NCBI GenBank assembly: GCA_029531795.1
Contig: JAPEIS010000011.1
Coordinates: 248,001-312,000 of the forward strand
Source: Sclerotinia nivalis
Taxonomy: Eukaryota > Ascomycota > Leotiomycetes > Helotiales > Sclerotiniaceae
Direction: 5' to 3'
DNA length: 64,000 bases
A program made the position numbers and the translations under genes. Under the pieces are notes generated by a model. The model was not told the origin of the DNA. It saw nothing but the letters and a program-made list of their open reading frames with translations, and ran no database searches. Positions 46,227 to 57,400 of the stretch are shown here, piece by piece (position 1 is the stretch's first letter; every line of letters begins with the position of its first letter).

Positions 46227-47316
46227 GCCGAAAGAATGGCCTAAGGCATTTATGGCATAATAGAATAACAGGATCGTCACATATACACTCAATCAATTGT
46301 ATCTTTTATCAGATTCTATATTAATTAGAAAGCGTGTATTCCTTTTTTGTTATCATATAGCAAGAATAGAAGTATTAATAGCAAGAAATATTAAAGCTGG
46401 ATGAAGAGCTAATGGTTTTTGATTTAGAAATATGGCAAAACTATTTTTTAATCGATTTTTGATTGAAAACAGCAATCAAGAGATTATACAATCCAATCCT
46501 TCTTTAGATAATGATCCTGAGTTTCAATGGAATATAGAATCATCTTTTATTCTATAGAAAACCCCTCAAAAAGTATCTGATCTTCGAAGATATATTTATA
46601 TAATGATTTAAGAAAAAGAGATCGATCTTTCTATATGAAGATTATTATTTCGTAAGATCTCAAAAGGTTTTTATATAAAGAATTATGTTTTTTTAGAGGT
46701 AGAGAATCGAATAAAACAATTAGAATATAGATTAGATTTGGTTATATTTAAAAAAAGATGTATGGTAAGAACAAATCCGAATTCGAGGTTTGCAGGGGTT
46801 AGAGCTATTAGGGATGCTCAAATTGAGGTTGGAGATCGTGAAATTGAAGAAGATGATTCTAATACTATTTTAGAAAGTGATGGTATAGGCGATTTAATTG
46901 AAGTTGAATAGTTATTGAGTTATTAAAGTTTAAAAATCGTATAATAATATTTTTGAGGTGGCCGGAATGTGGGGTAGGGGACTTAACCTCCAATTTTTCG
47001 AATAACCCATCATCCAATATATCCCAAGCTGCCTGTAAAGTACTCTCCAATCTCTGTTTAGTATATTCTGAAGTACTTTTATCTATAGCAATATCAGAAA
47101 ACATCTCAAAAACATATGCTTTTAAATGTTACCAAATATACTTTATAGGATTTAGATCGGGGTTATTAAAAAGCCAATCTTGAACTAATGAGATACCCCT
47201 TTTTCGAAATTATACTTTTATTTTACGAGAAGTATATATAGAAACATTATCTTGTATAAATTGATACCCTGAATTCAATCCTTCGAAAATAAATTCGATT
47301 TCTGTATCAAACACCT

Positions 47317-47553
47317 TGTCACGGGGTCAGGGCCGGGCCACTGGACCGGCCCCTTTAGTAGGCTCCACCTGTCCGATCCAGCACCGAGCGGGGCACGCTC
47401 GGTGATCGTACCCTGTAAGAGCGCTAGGGCTCGGAGCCCTAGCACACACAAATGTATTTAAAGGAAACGTTCCTTCTGTAGAAACGTAGCTCTTCGAGCT
47501 ACGTCTTATCAATAAAAGTGATTTCTGTTATCCTGTCTGCTGCCTCCGTGATA
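47317..47553 (+). mobile_element. Solo LTR (237 bp) inside the Tc1-type element
   Basis: Starts TGTCACGGGGTC and ends CTCCGTGATA. The ends are inverted (TGTCACGG against CCGTGACA) except for one C-to-T change. A 5-nt target duplication CACCT lies at 47312-47316 and 47554-47558. It is GC-rich in an AT-rich host and contains two short hairpins (GCTAGGGCTC / GAGCCCTAGC; GTAGCTC / GAGCTAC). It interrupts the Tc1 transposase. No internal retroelement sequence remains. The orientation given is arbitrary. Confidence 0.85.
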
Positions 47554-48361
47554 CACCTTCAAATATAAATTAGCATTATACCCAAACTTTTTGGATTCAA
47601 AATCTCTATTCATAATATAAAGATTGCTCCTTTCGGTATCACAAAAATCTTTCCAGATTATAATCTTTATATTCTTCTTTGAAAAATATATTTGAACCAT
47701 ATTCCGATCCCATTTTTGAGAAGAAGAACGGAAGATTCATTTCTGCTTTTTACCCCGCCCCCATTCTACAAAACACTCATCCAACCAGAAGATTAAGCCC
47801 CATTCCTTCGCTATAAAGCCCCTTCACACTAAACACCATGCAAACCATTTAAATACATATTCTAATATAAATTCAAACCTCTTCCTAGCTTTCCAATTAC
47901 CTATTCCATATATATAAAAGATCCTTTTGATGATATCCCTTTTGCAATCAAACCCACAAACTATAATGGTTTCCTGATAGATCGATTTGGACCATAAATA
48001 TATATACCATATCACCATACATTCGTCTCTTTTTGAATAACACTTTTCCCAGGACTTTTTGAATAAGGACTTGCCCTCATTACACAATTGATTCATCTTA
48101 ATAATGTTATATATAATGATACAGGCTATTCCAAGATCATTCGCAATTTTAATGGATCCTGCACCTTCTGAAACCTTTCCAATGATTCTACCACAATCAT
48201 ATAGGCTAAAATGCTTTTGGGGAACATTATTATTATCAATTGATTTTAATGGAATACGTTGTGATGGTATAATTAATAAATAGAATATAGGTTGTAGAAA
48301 TGAAACATGTAAAAATTTATATTTACGCGTTTTCGGCCATTATCAGTGCACGGTTACTGTA

Positions 48362-50161
48362 GGTAATTGACACTATGAATTAGCATCAAAAAGATAAATT
48401 CGAAAATGAGAATCTAGTGAATCGCATTGAGCCTGCTAGAATAAATATCACTACCGAGTTAATACCCCACATCTGGGAGTGTACGAGGATATCATACCCA
48501 CTAGGCACACTGTGAGCTTACTTTGAGATACACTTCCACTACAGTAGTATAGGAATTCTGGTAAATTGATCCCTCTAATTGAAGAAAAAGGTTTATCTTC
48601 TTTTAAATTAGAAGTCGTTTGTTTACCATGCTTGGCCTGCTGACCTATGGATGTTTCTATTACTATACAGATATACTTTCTGCAATGTTTGATATTCATT
48701 GTATGAATATGATTCGATGTGCCCCTTTTACCTGCTTTACCGAAAAACGCCACAACCACTAATAAGCACGGCCTCTTTCTTAACCTTCCCCATCTTTTCT
48801 ACCTCAACTTCAATATCGATACTTCGATCTTCAAATCAACGTAGCTTCGTAAAACAGCTTCAAATCGTACATAACCAATATACATATCGTAAAATCTCAC
48901 TTAACTCGCTATATCTAACCGTATTGTTCTAGTTTTTCTCGCTCCTATTCAAAAAATGGGTAAGAAATCTCTGCAAAATTTGCTTATCTTCCAATCATAT
49001 GCATTGGTCAGTGCCCCCAGCTTTAAATCAGTCGGGTTAGACCCATAGCGAGTAAGGCGAGTGTTTACGGTAGATACAGGATGACTCGCTCTACCTTAGC
49101 TTAATGACTAAAGAAGACAAAAAAAGCTAGTCTCAATCTACAACAACTAGCAAATTCGAGGCTACTTACCCACCCTGACCACGGGGCGATCTTATCCCTA
49201 ACATGATTTCACTTTAGTTTTGTTCCTTTTCGTGTAAAAGAAGGGTATACTAGTTAAAAGAAGGATTTAATAGTTTATAGTGGTAAGCTCCGCATTTAGT
49301 CACAAAGCAAACCAGTTCGTGTCCGCAGATTGTGGGTTAGGGTAGCATGATTCTCACTAGTTTTATTTACCCTTTTTAGTCAGTTCTAATAGATTTCTAT
49401 AAGACTCCAGTCCCCCTCGTGTCGCTGTATGAACTTCTCTTTCACACCACTTCATTTACCATCCATCATTGCAGAGAAAACCACAATATTCTTTAAGTTC
49501 AGCAAAGTCTTTCAATTGAATATATCCTTCATCTAATGAACTCGAGTCTTTTCTACAATCAATACCAATAGCATACCCATACCCAAAACCATACCCAATA
49601 CCATACCCGTGCAATCAACAAGATACCTTTTATTATGTGAGCAAACTTTCCAATAAAACAAATACTCAAAACTAACTTCCATTCAGACTTCCTTCCCTCA
49701 ACCTCTTCTTCCATAACCAATCACAAAACTTCCTGTTTCAATCCCATATCAACCTACATTATCTCACATACTTCCCTCAAATCCAATCTTCCATAAACCA
49801 TCACGAAACTCTCCATTTCAAATCCACACCAACCTACATTATCTCACACCGTCTCGTGCAACTCAATCAAATAAACATCCAATTCGTAAGAAACTTGTCA
49901 ACAAAACAAACATTCCTTCCAGTCCAACAGAACATCTGTGAAACCTGGAAATCAATTTTTTTTTTTTTTTTTGATATCCCGACATCATATCACTACATCA
50001 TTGGAAGAGAATCAACTGTAGACAGGTGAGCAGCTTCTTAAAGCAATATCAAAAAAATCCATCGGAGAAACAGATACTGGTAAGTAAAAAACTCAGATCA
50101 TTACATGCACATGTTAATAGTCTCCTAGAACAATCAAGCCTATCTTTACCAAACATTCATA
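48362..50161. other. Spacer and leader of the RING gene
   Basis: No gene recognised at 48362-49400. From about 49480 the plus strand is rich in CAA/TCC and pyrimidines, as in a fungal leader. It includes a (CATACCCA)-type repeat (about 49571-49608), a ~80-nt imperfect direct duplication (49688-49767 and 49768-49849) and a T run at about 49952-49971. Confidence 0.5.
49688..49849 (+). repeat. ~80-nt tandem duplication in the RING gene's leader
   Basis: Two adjacent copies share TCTTCCATAA, ATCACRAAACT and end in AACCTACATTATCTCACA. Confidence 0.75.
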
Positions 50162-51442
50162 ATGAGCCAACACTTTCCCTACACGACCAAGGAATATCCC
50201 TATTATTTCCAAACAAACACATTGGGTGACCAACATCTAATCAACATGAACATAAGAAAACATGAATTCTTTTACAATGCGGAAGAGAACCCGATCAATG
50301 AAGAGAATCCAATCATTGAAGAGGAATCGTCCGATAGGGAAAGTTCAGACGAGGAAGTGGAATGTCAGGCATGCCACGGAAATATTAATACAGTTTCGGA
50401 AGTTGCCGTGTTGCACCCATGCAACCATGCCTTCCACTTTGCTCAGTGCATAAAAAATCGGTTCAGAAAGAACCCTAAGTGTCCTGTTTGCGGGACAGAG
50501 GCTGTGAAGCTTCGTCGTATGAGTTCTAGAGAGGGGAGCTTCTACGACCTGCTAGCACCCGAAGTCAAGAAGCAGGCAGCAAATGAATTCCTGACCTCGA
50601 ATCTGCTTTCGCTGTCCTCAAAGGGTCATTTTTGCAATGGCCTTTTCTTCCCAGCAGAAATGCTTGCTGTACGCCGATACATATACAGCAAGAGACTTTT
50701 TTGTGAATCCATTGCCACCAGTCAATATTCTGTATTCAGCAAAATCGCCAGTCGAAACTTCAAGAATGATCCTAGAGCTGAACATCAGATCCGTTTATGG
50801 ATACGACGCGAGGTTCAAGTTTTAGCATACTCCGATCGGAACCGTCATCACCTGCTTACCCGAACGCCAAATGAAATAGTTAACTTCGAGTTTTGCGTTG
50901 TAACTTTACTGCAGATGAAGAAGAAGGAGAGAAAAGCTACATTACGGGGATTGGAACTTTTTTTGGGGACATACACGAATGTATTCTTGCATGAGCTGGG
51001 AGCGTTCTTGATGAGCCGGTATCAGACTTTGGAAGAATGGGATAGGAATTTGAAATATCCTCTTTACCAGCCAGGATCGTCCACGGAAACAAGTTCCACA
51101 CAAGCAACTCCTACCCAAACAACTCACACCCAAGCAACTCCCATCCAAGCAACTCCGATACAAGCAGCGCCTAAAGTACGACCTAGGCTATATCGATCTT
51201 CAGGATTATTGTCTAGATATAATGGACGGGGTTCTGACAGTGTCCTAGTTTCGAGCAGGGCACAGTTACAGCCAATTAGCAACGTATCTCAGGAGAATGT
51301 ACAACAGACTGCTGAGGAGTCATTGGCCCAGAATAAACCACACAATACTAAGTATTCACTTGGCTCGGAATTACCACAAGTCCCTGGAAGTACCTTTGAC
51401 CCTGTTGCACAAAACGAGGGTGCTCTCGACGCGGACCCGTAA
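50162..51442 (+). CDS. RING-H2-like zinc-finger protein, putative E3 ligase; frame may extend to 51835
   Basis: 426 residues from the ATG at 50162 to TAA. After an acidic start (residues about 40-66, EENPINEENP and a run of E/S/D) comes a RING finger: C68-x2-C71-x15-C87-x-H89-x2-H92-x3-C96-x10-C107-x2-C110. The H-x3-C step is one residue longer than the usual H-x2-C. A folded-looking middle (about 120-300) follows, then a (Q-A-T-P-[IT])-like 15-nt repeat (five copies, about 51098-51175) and a disordered tail. Such proteins usually pass ubiquitin from an E2 to a target, but no target is indicated. After TAA 51440 and TAG 51479 the same frame stays open to 51835, and the tail repeat continues across the stops. 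GC content is much higher than in the surrounding transposons. Confidence 0.8.
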   Translation: MSQHFPYTTKEYPYYFQTNTLGDQHLINMNIRKHEFFYNAEENPINEENPIIEEESSDRESSDEEVECQACHGNINTVSEVAVLHPCNHAFHFAQCIKNRFRKNPKCPVCGTEAVKLRRMSSREGSFYDLLAPEVKKQAANEFLTSNLLSLSSKGHFCNGLFFPAEMLAVRRYIYSKRLFCESIATSQYSVFSKIASRNFKNDPRAEHQIRLWIRREVQVLAYSDRNRHHLLTRTPNEIVNFEFCVVTLLQMKKKERKATLRGLELFLGTYTNVFLHELGAFLMSRYQTLEEWDRNLKYPLYQPGSSTETSSTQATPTQTTHTQATPIQATPIQAAPKVRPRLYRSSGLLSRYNGRGSDSVLVSSRAQLQPISNVSQENVQQTAEESLAQNKPHNTKYSLGSELPQVPGSTFDPVAQNEGALDADP

Positions 51443-51835
51443 CAAGTTCATGACGAGTCATCTGACTCAAACATGCCATAGGTTATTGTGAACTCACTTG
51501 CTGTGGAGCCACCACAAACTCTTGAAGAATCATTGATCGCGGACTCGCCACGGAATGCTGAGGAGTTAATCGCTGCCGCTGTACAAGAGATCATGGAGGG
51601 TACACTTGACGCCGATATGCAACAGGCAGTTGGGTCCATAGGTTTCGTCAATGCAAGCTCTACTGACAATACTCGACAAGATGGGCAAGATGGACAAGCC
51701 GGGATGTTTCAGGAGACCAGAATCCTTTTACATACTCCCGCAAGCATTAATGCGCTGGGTCCGTACATCGCTCCACCAAGACTATCAGACGAGGAAGTCA
51801 CTTACAACCAAGCCATCGAGGAAGCGTTTTTTTAA
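51443..51835 (+). pseudogene. In-frame 3' continuation of the RING gene beyond two stops
   Basis: Same frame as the RING gene. The segment EESLIADSPRN ... EGTLDADMQQ repeats the upstream EESLAQN ... EGALDADP-stop-Q, so TAA 51440 stands where a Gln codon is found in the repeat. A second stop (TAG 51479) also fits a former CAG. The frame closes at TAA 51833. Either the gene was recently shortened by two C-to-T changes, or the stops are removed by splicing. A CTGAC branch-like site and CATAG acceptor end at 51481, but no good in-phase donor is seen. Confidence 0.5.
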
Positions 51836-52747
51836 AGTGACAAACAGAGAGCTATAAGTTAACCAGAAAATTTTCCACGTAAGTGGCCACCTGCCTTGAA
51901 TTGGAATGTTGTCCGCGCAAACTAACTTCTTTGTGCTTTCATAGAATGAGATAAGAAGGAACAAAGAAACTAAAAGGAATGATGAATTATGAATAAGGAA
52001 GAAATGAATGATGAATTATGAATTTGGGGAAAAGCTCGTTTTAGCAATAAGCATACCGATACCTTTATCTGGGGTGGTAATTCATGTAATATTCCCATTT
52101 CAAATATCAGATTTACAATCGAGCCTTCTTAGCAAGCGCAATCCAAAGTGCTTGGTCTATGGTGATATACTATGTTTTCCCTTCCGACAAAGTGCATTGC
52201 AGCTTAAAACCATGAATTACCTGTAGTCCGTCTGGTCGGTCGTTCTTTCCAATTGATATTGAGGGGATTGACATACGAGCCGGGATAGAGCTTTCTACTT
52301 TGGTTTGAATGATAGATCTAACAGGTTCTTGGTACTTGGGTCAATCCTGATTTCGGTTGAATCTACAATAGTGAATTTTAAGTGTCAAAAAACACATATT
52401 CACATACACATGTATATACTAGATAGTCGACCATGGACCAAATTATCAAATGTCTTAACAATTTCTTACACAACCAATGTTCATTTAAGACACAATACAA
52501 TTTATAATATTCTACTCTGCTCTCCTCTAACTAATTTATCACATACATCACAGAACCAATCTCCCTTATGCAAATCCATTAAAACCATGGACTATCTATT
52601 TCACTCTTCTTTCTTTTCTTCCTTCCTCCTTCATCTCAGTATATAAATATGTTCCGCTGCATTCTACAATATACACGGCAGGTCCCCCTGGACTCTTATG
52701 ACTCGAACCAAAAAAGAGTGAAAGCAGGTATATCTAACTCAATCAAC
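51836..52747. other. Spacer between the RING gene and LINE copy 2
   Basis: No gene recognised. A short direct repeat, GATGAATTATGAAT, occurs twice at about 51979 and 52009. Confidence 0.45.
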
Positions 52748-53017
52748 AATCATTTTCCATTCACCTCACAACAAATTTCGAAGAACAAAATTTCTTCGAA
52801 ATACAATCAGTTCTTCCCTTTATTTAATAAAGAAATACTCCCAAAATTCATTCCAATTGTTCCCAAGTGAATCGGCTCAATAGTTGTTGTGATACTGTTG
52901 TCGTCGCTCAAAATACGAAACTTATACGAAAATTCGCGTAAAAACTTTTTCCAACTTCTCTCAACTTTTCTTTTTATTTGAATGTATAAAGTTTTGATAG
53001 ATTTATCAAATCCAATA

Positions 53018-54499
53018 ATGGACTCTCCGATAAAAGGATCCCTTGGATCATCCTTTGAATCTATTCCCCCATGAGTAATAGTGATGTTAGGCTCTCCAAT
53101 ATCCAGCCTTTCTATCATTGATTCAATCCCTCCATTCAGAAATCCCTTTACAATACAAAGATTATCTAATCTCTTGAGTCCTACTTCAATCCAATCTTTC
53201 AATTCGCAAAACCAATTGGATATTCTCAGCTCAAATGATCTATTCCGATTCTTTGATAGATCGATTCCTTTTAAAATCAATAACAAATGTCGTTGACAAT
53301 CAATCAACTCCAGAATCAGGTAATTTAATCAATCAGGATCTAATTTTACAAAACTAAAAGAAGTTATCCAAAAAGCTAGAGATCTTTTTATTTTAGTTGT
53401 CTCTTTGGAAAAAAAAACCGAAGAACAATCGAAGATCCTAGATCTAATCGAAATATTCCGTGAATATTTCGAAAAAGGAAAATTGATAAAAGCTTCGAAT
53501 ATTATTATATTACAAATCTCCTATTTCGAAAAGGCTATCAAAAGGATTGAAAATCAAGTTAATCATTTTTCCAATTTTTCTAATCAATCAATTACTTCTT
53601 TAACAAACGCTTCACCAATTAATAAAGTAAACTATATTATTGTTATCAAATCAGTAGGGAAATGGAAAGTAGTTTCCAAAGGGAATTCTACAAAACAAAA
53701 GTCTATAGAATAAAAGAATGATATTCTTAATAAATGATTAATCCTTATCAATCCACTTTTTTATCAATCCAATTCCTTTATACCATTATATACAAGAAAC
53801 AAGATCAATGAAGCTTTCAAAAAGGCTGATATCAACGGATTAGTTATCTCGACCATTATTACAATTAGAAGCAATAATATTATCTTAATCATTAATAGTC
53901 TCTTCAATGTACAATTCCTTATAGAAAAAAAAGAAGTCTGGAATTGTATTCTCGAATCAGAAAGACTTCAAATCGACAAACTATAGTACAAAGTGATTAT
54001 ACACAAAATCCCAATCAAGGAATTCTTTGGTCCAAAAAGAATGGATTTGATTAAAGACGAAATTAAAACCTTTAATTCAGGGTTCATTATAATGAGTACC
54101 CCTTATTGGTTCATTAATGCTTCTAAAAAAGCTATTCAACAAAAAGGAGCAATTGTAATTGTATTTGTTATACAAAAGGAAGTAGAATTAGCTATTCGAA
54201 AAAGACTATATATTGCTGATATTAATATCAAAGTTAAAAGATTCTATTCTTCCATTTCTTCCTTTCAATGTAATAAATGTTAAGGATTCGATCATAACGA
54301 ATTATATTGCAAAAAACCTTCAGCTTATGGATTTTGTAACAATAATTATATTATAGCTGATCATTTTTGTTTAATTTGTTAAACTAAAAGCAAACCTTGT
54401 CAGTATTTAGTGATCAAATACACTAATTGCAAAGAAAAGTATAAAGCTAGCTCTAAAGTATACAAAATATACCAAACAATTATTCAGAAATCCAATTAA
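53018..54499 (+). pseudogene. LINE copy 2 ORF1
   Basis: ATG at 53018 (MDSPIKGS) to TAA 54497, 1482 nt as in copy 1, with RIP-type stops inside. It retains the CCHC zinc knuckle lost in copy 1: C-x2-C-x4-H-x4-C around CNKC ... GFDHNELYC (54270-54312), with one stop within it. A second Cys-rich stretch (HFCLIC, KPCQYL) follows. The end overlaps ORF2 as TAATG (54497-54501). Confidence 0.8.
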
Positions 54500-57400
54500 T
54501 GTTATACAACAATATTTGTATTCTTCAAATCAATCTAAACAAAAGCCCTCAAGCTACCGAAAATGCTCTTTAACTTGTTTTAGAATTCGATATCGATTTT
54601 ATAATCATTCAAAAACCTTAGATCCTTTCAAATTCTGAAAAAGATTACTCTTCAATTAGATCGATTATTCATTCTAACTTTTCCCAATTTCTTTCAAATT
54701 ATCCTTCGAACCTTCGTCCCCGTACAATGATCTATATCTCGAAAGAATTCAAACCGTTAGTAACCCTAACCCCCAACTCTCCCAAAGATACAGATATTCA
54801 AATTATCGATATCATTTAGGGAAATCATACAATTCAATTATTCAATATATACAATGAAGCTGATCAAGCTAAAAAGAAAAAGTATACCATTAAAAGATAC
54901 CTTTTCAATACTCCTCTCTTTCATCATACTATTCTTACAAAGGACTTCAACTCTCACCATCCTTAATGAAACCCTTTTTCAAACAAAAACTCGAATGCTA
55001 ATCAATTAACCGAATAGTTCGAAAACCAAAACCTTACCCTTCTCAATGAACCAAAGACTAATACTTTCTATCGAACTAATATAACAAATCCAAATGTTTT
55101 AGATCTTACATTAACTACTGAAACAATATCCTCCAATATTATTAATTAACAAGTTCTTCCTGATTTTGGTTTAGATCATTTAGGGATTCTATTTGAAATG
55201 AAAGGTATTTCATCTTATACTACAAATATTACTCCATTAGCAAAGTTCAATACAAAACTAACGGATTAAAACAAATTTGCATTAACCCTCGAAATTGAGA
55301 TAGCTACATCAACAATCCTCAACTCGAACGAATACCTCAATTTCCTTACTCTAAAATCCGATTCTTTCGATTCTCTTTTTAACAAAAACCTGCACACACA
55401 AATACTAAATAAAATTGCAATGGAATTTACTTGAATTATCATTAATTCAGCAAACACTAATATACCTAAATCCAAATCGACTAAAAAAGCAAAGCCTTGA
55501 TAATCTCCAGAATTGAAAGCCCTTCGTAAACAACTCTTATCAGCATATAAGAATATTAAACGATACTCTGAAAACAATATATTCAAGAAAATCTACCAAT
55601 CAATAAGAAATCATTACTTTCAAGTTATTAAAACAACAAAAAAGAATTACTAAAACGAATTCCTTGAAAAAAAAAACACTCAAACGATTTTCAAAACAAT
55701 ATCATATACAAAAGATTTTCGAACCGAAAGAATCCCGAATATTCAATCTAGCTTTTTTCAGCTTAAAAACTCATTCAAAGGAAAATATTCGGTCTTCAAA
55801 TCTACCCTTTTCCCTTCCCCCCTATATACAATTGTACCTGAATAGGAAGAATATAAACAATCAAAAAAATGGGAATGATTTGATTTTACTAAAAATGAAC
55901 TTCTCAATACCTGCTCGGCTAAAATCAAAGGAAAGACTCTTGGCCCAGATAGAATTATTCAAAAGATCATTATTCGAACTTATAAAGCAATCTCAAAAGC
56001 TTTCTTTACTCTTTTCAACAATTTAATTAATCTCGATTATCATCCTTTTTATTGGAAACAAGCTACTAAAGCTATACTCAAAAAACCTTCGAAATTAGAT
56101 TATTCTATTCCAAAAGTATATAGAGTTATCATTCTTTTGAATTATTTAAACAAGATAAATGAAAGAATACTAGCTCAAAAGTTTAGCTACTTTACTGAAA
56201 CAACAAAACTACTTCATTATTCCCAAATAGATGGAAAACAAAAGAAATCAATTATCGATACAACAATCCTATTTACTACCGAAATCGAAAGGAATTCAAA
56301 AAACAAAAAGAAAACCTCAACTCTTTTTTTAGATATCAAAGGGGCCTTCGATTATATATCCAAGAATCGACTCTTAGATATTTATAAGAATCTCAATCTT
56401 CTAATTAGTCTTATTATATGAATCTCGTCATTTTTGAAAGAAAGATTATTCAAACTTTCATTCGATAATCAAACCGAAGTTTTTAAACCAATCAATACCG
56501 GAATCCCTCAAGAAAATCCAATCTCATCAATCCTTTTCCTAATCTATATTCGAGATCTCTTTCAATCGAATTCGATTGAATATCTCTTGTATATTAATGA
56601 TATAACTATAATCACTTATTCTTCAAACTAAAAAAAGAATATCCTTTCCCTCGAAAGAACAGTCAAACAAATTTATACTCTCGATGAGAAAAACGCTATC
56701 CAATTCGATTTAGCAAAGACAGAATTAATACATTTCTCCACATCCAAATACACTAAAGATACTTCAATCAAACTCCCAAATTCTGAGATTGTACAACCTT
56801 CATCATTGATTAGATAGTTAGGAATATAATTCGATCCCGACCTCAACTTCAAACAGCATATTGCTATTCGAGCAATTTAAGCTAAGACTTCATTTTATTG
56901 AATAACCAGGTTAGCTAATACTGAGAAAGGGTTAAGCCCTAAAGCATTAAGACAGCTCTATATAGCATATATTACTAGTATAGCTGATTACAGATCAATC
57001 ATTTAATGGAAAGATCAAGCCTCGTTCAAAAAGACTCTTCAATTACTCCAGAATCTTGCTCTACGTAAGATTCTAGGAGTCTTCAAAACTTCACCAATAA
57101 AGCTAATGAAAATGAAAGCCGTTTTATACCTTCCAGAGATCAGATTAAACGTTGGAATCAAACAATATACTTTCAGATTGTTGAAAATCTTGTCTTCCCA
57201 TCCTGTCAATACAATTATGAATAAACTAGCTACCGAAAGGGAAACTCTAAATACAATAATAACCCCTCAAAGGAAACTATCGAAACTTACTCAGCTTGAA
57301 AAGATCATGAATTCAATCGAAGAAGATTTCGATCCTTTAACCCTAGAAAAGATCGATCACTTTCATTTCCCTCCTTGGAAAAGGAATACTCCATACAAAA

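Larger units (their letters stand above)
45053..46911 (+). pseudogene. Pogo/Fot1-type transposase, heavily RIP-mutated
   Basis: ATG at 45053 opens YTEDDIAIVLGAIANG, a psq-type helix-turn-helix start, followed by GKRWMCNFLKRNSI (CENP-B-like DNA-binding part). The DDE core is readable as RWNMDEVGIMEGQG (first Asp, near 45530), LLILDGYGNYET (second Asp, near 45870) and FDLSIFSSFKN (third Asp, near 45990). Then come ARIEVLIARNIKAG (near 46370), a C-terminal coiled part and DREIEEDDSN. Many Gln and Trp codons are stops. The distance from start to end is ~230 nt longer than a Fot1-like protein needs. The excess lies at about 46050-46310, where two strong hairpins sit. Confidence 0.8.
44906..46983 (+). 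mobile_element. Pogo/Fot1-type DNA transposon nested in the Tc1 element
   Basis: Perfect 27-bp terminal inverted repeats beginning AGTCCCCTACCCCACATTCC occupy 44906-44932 and 46957-46983. TA duplications lie outside (44904-44905 and 46984-46985). Total length is 2078 bp, slightly above that of typical Fot1-like elements. The insertion splits the C-terminal end of the Tc1 transposase. The repeats remain GC-rich and perfect while the interior is AT-rich and full of stops. Confidence 0.92.
44845..48270 (-). pseudogene. Tc1-type transposase, interrupted and RIP-mutated
   Basis: Pieces in order on the minus strand: a helix-turn-helix part (GRIIGKVSEGAGSIKIAND, near 48170), a middle part (CGFDCKRDIIKRI, near 47950; KEWGLIFWLDECF, near 47790, with the first catalytic Asp), the LTR insertion, QDNVSIYTSR (second Asp, near 47250) and NPDLNPIKYIW (near 47160). 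After the pogo insertion comes the end (NRIEACIAVDG). In the DD34E-type motif the last acidic residue, normally in SPDLNPIE, reads Lys here, a G-to-A change. The presumed start codon reads ATA. Stops replace Trp and Gln codons. It is inactive. Confidence 0.8.
44660..48359 (-). mobile_element. Tc1-type DNA transposon, split by two nested insertions
   Basis: The ends read CAGTACTTGCGCAC (44660) and, on the other strand, CAGTAACCGTGCAC (from 48359). 21 of 26 terminal positions match, both end in GATAATGGCCG, and TA flanks both ends (44658-44659 and 48360-48361). Removing the nested pogo-like element (44906-46983 plus TA) and the solo LTR (47317-47553 plus 5 nt) leaves about 1.38 kb, the usual length of a Tc1 element. 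Its transposase lies on the minus strand. Confidence 0.85.

Noticed and set aside
49952..49971. Long T run as a possible LINE poly(A) tail on the minus strand
   Set aside because: No element sequence or target duplication beside it, and the LINEs here end in AATC repeats.
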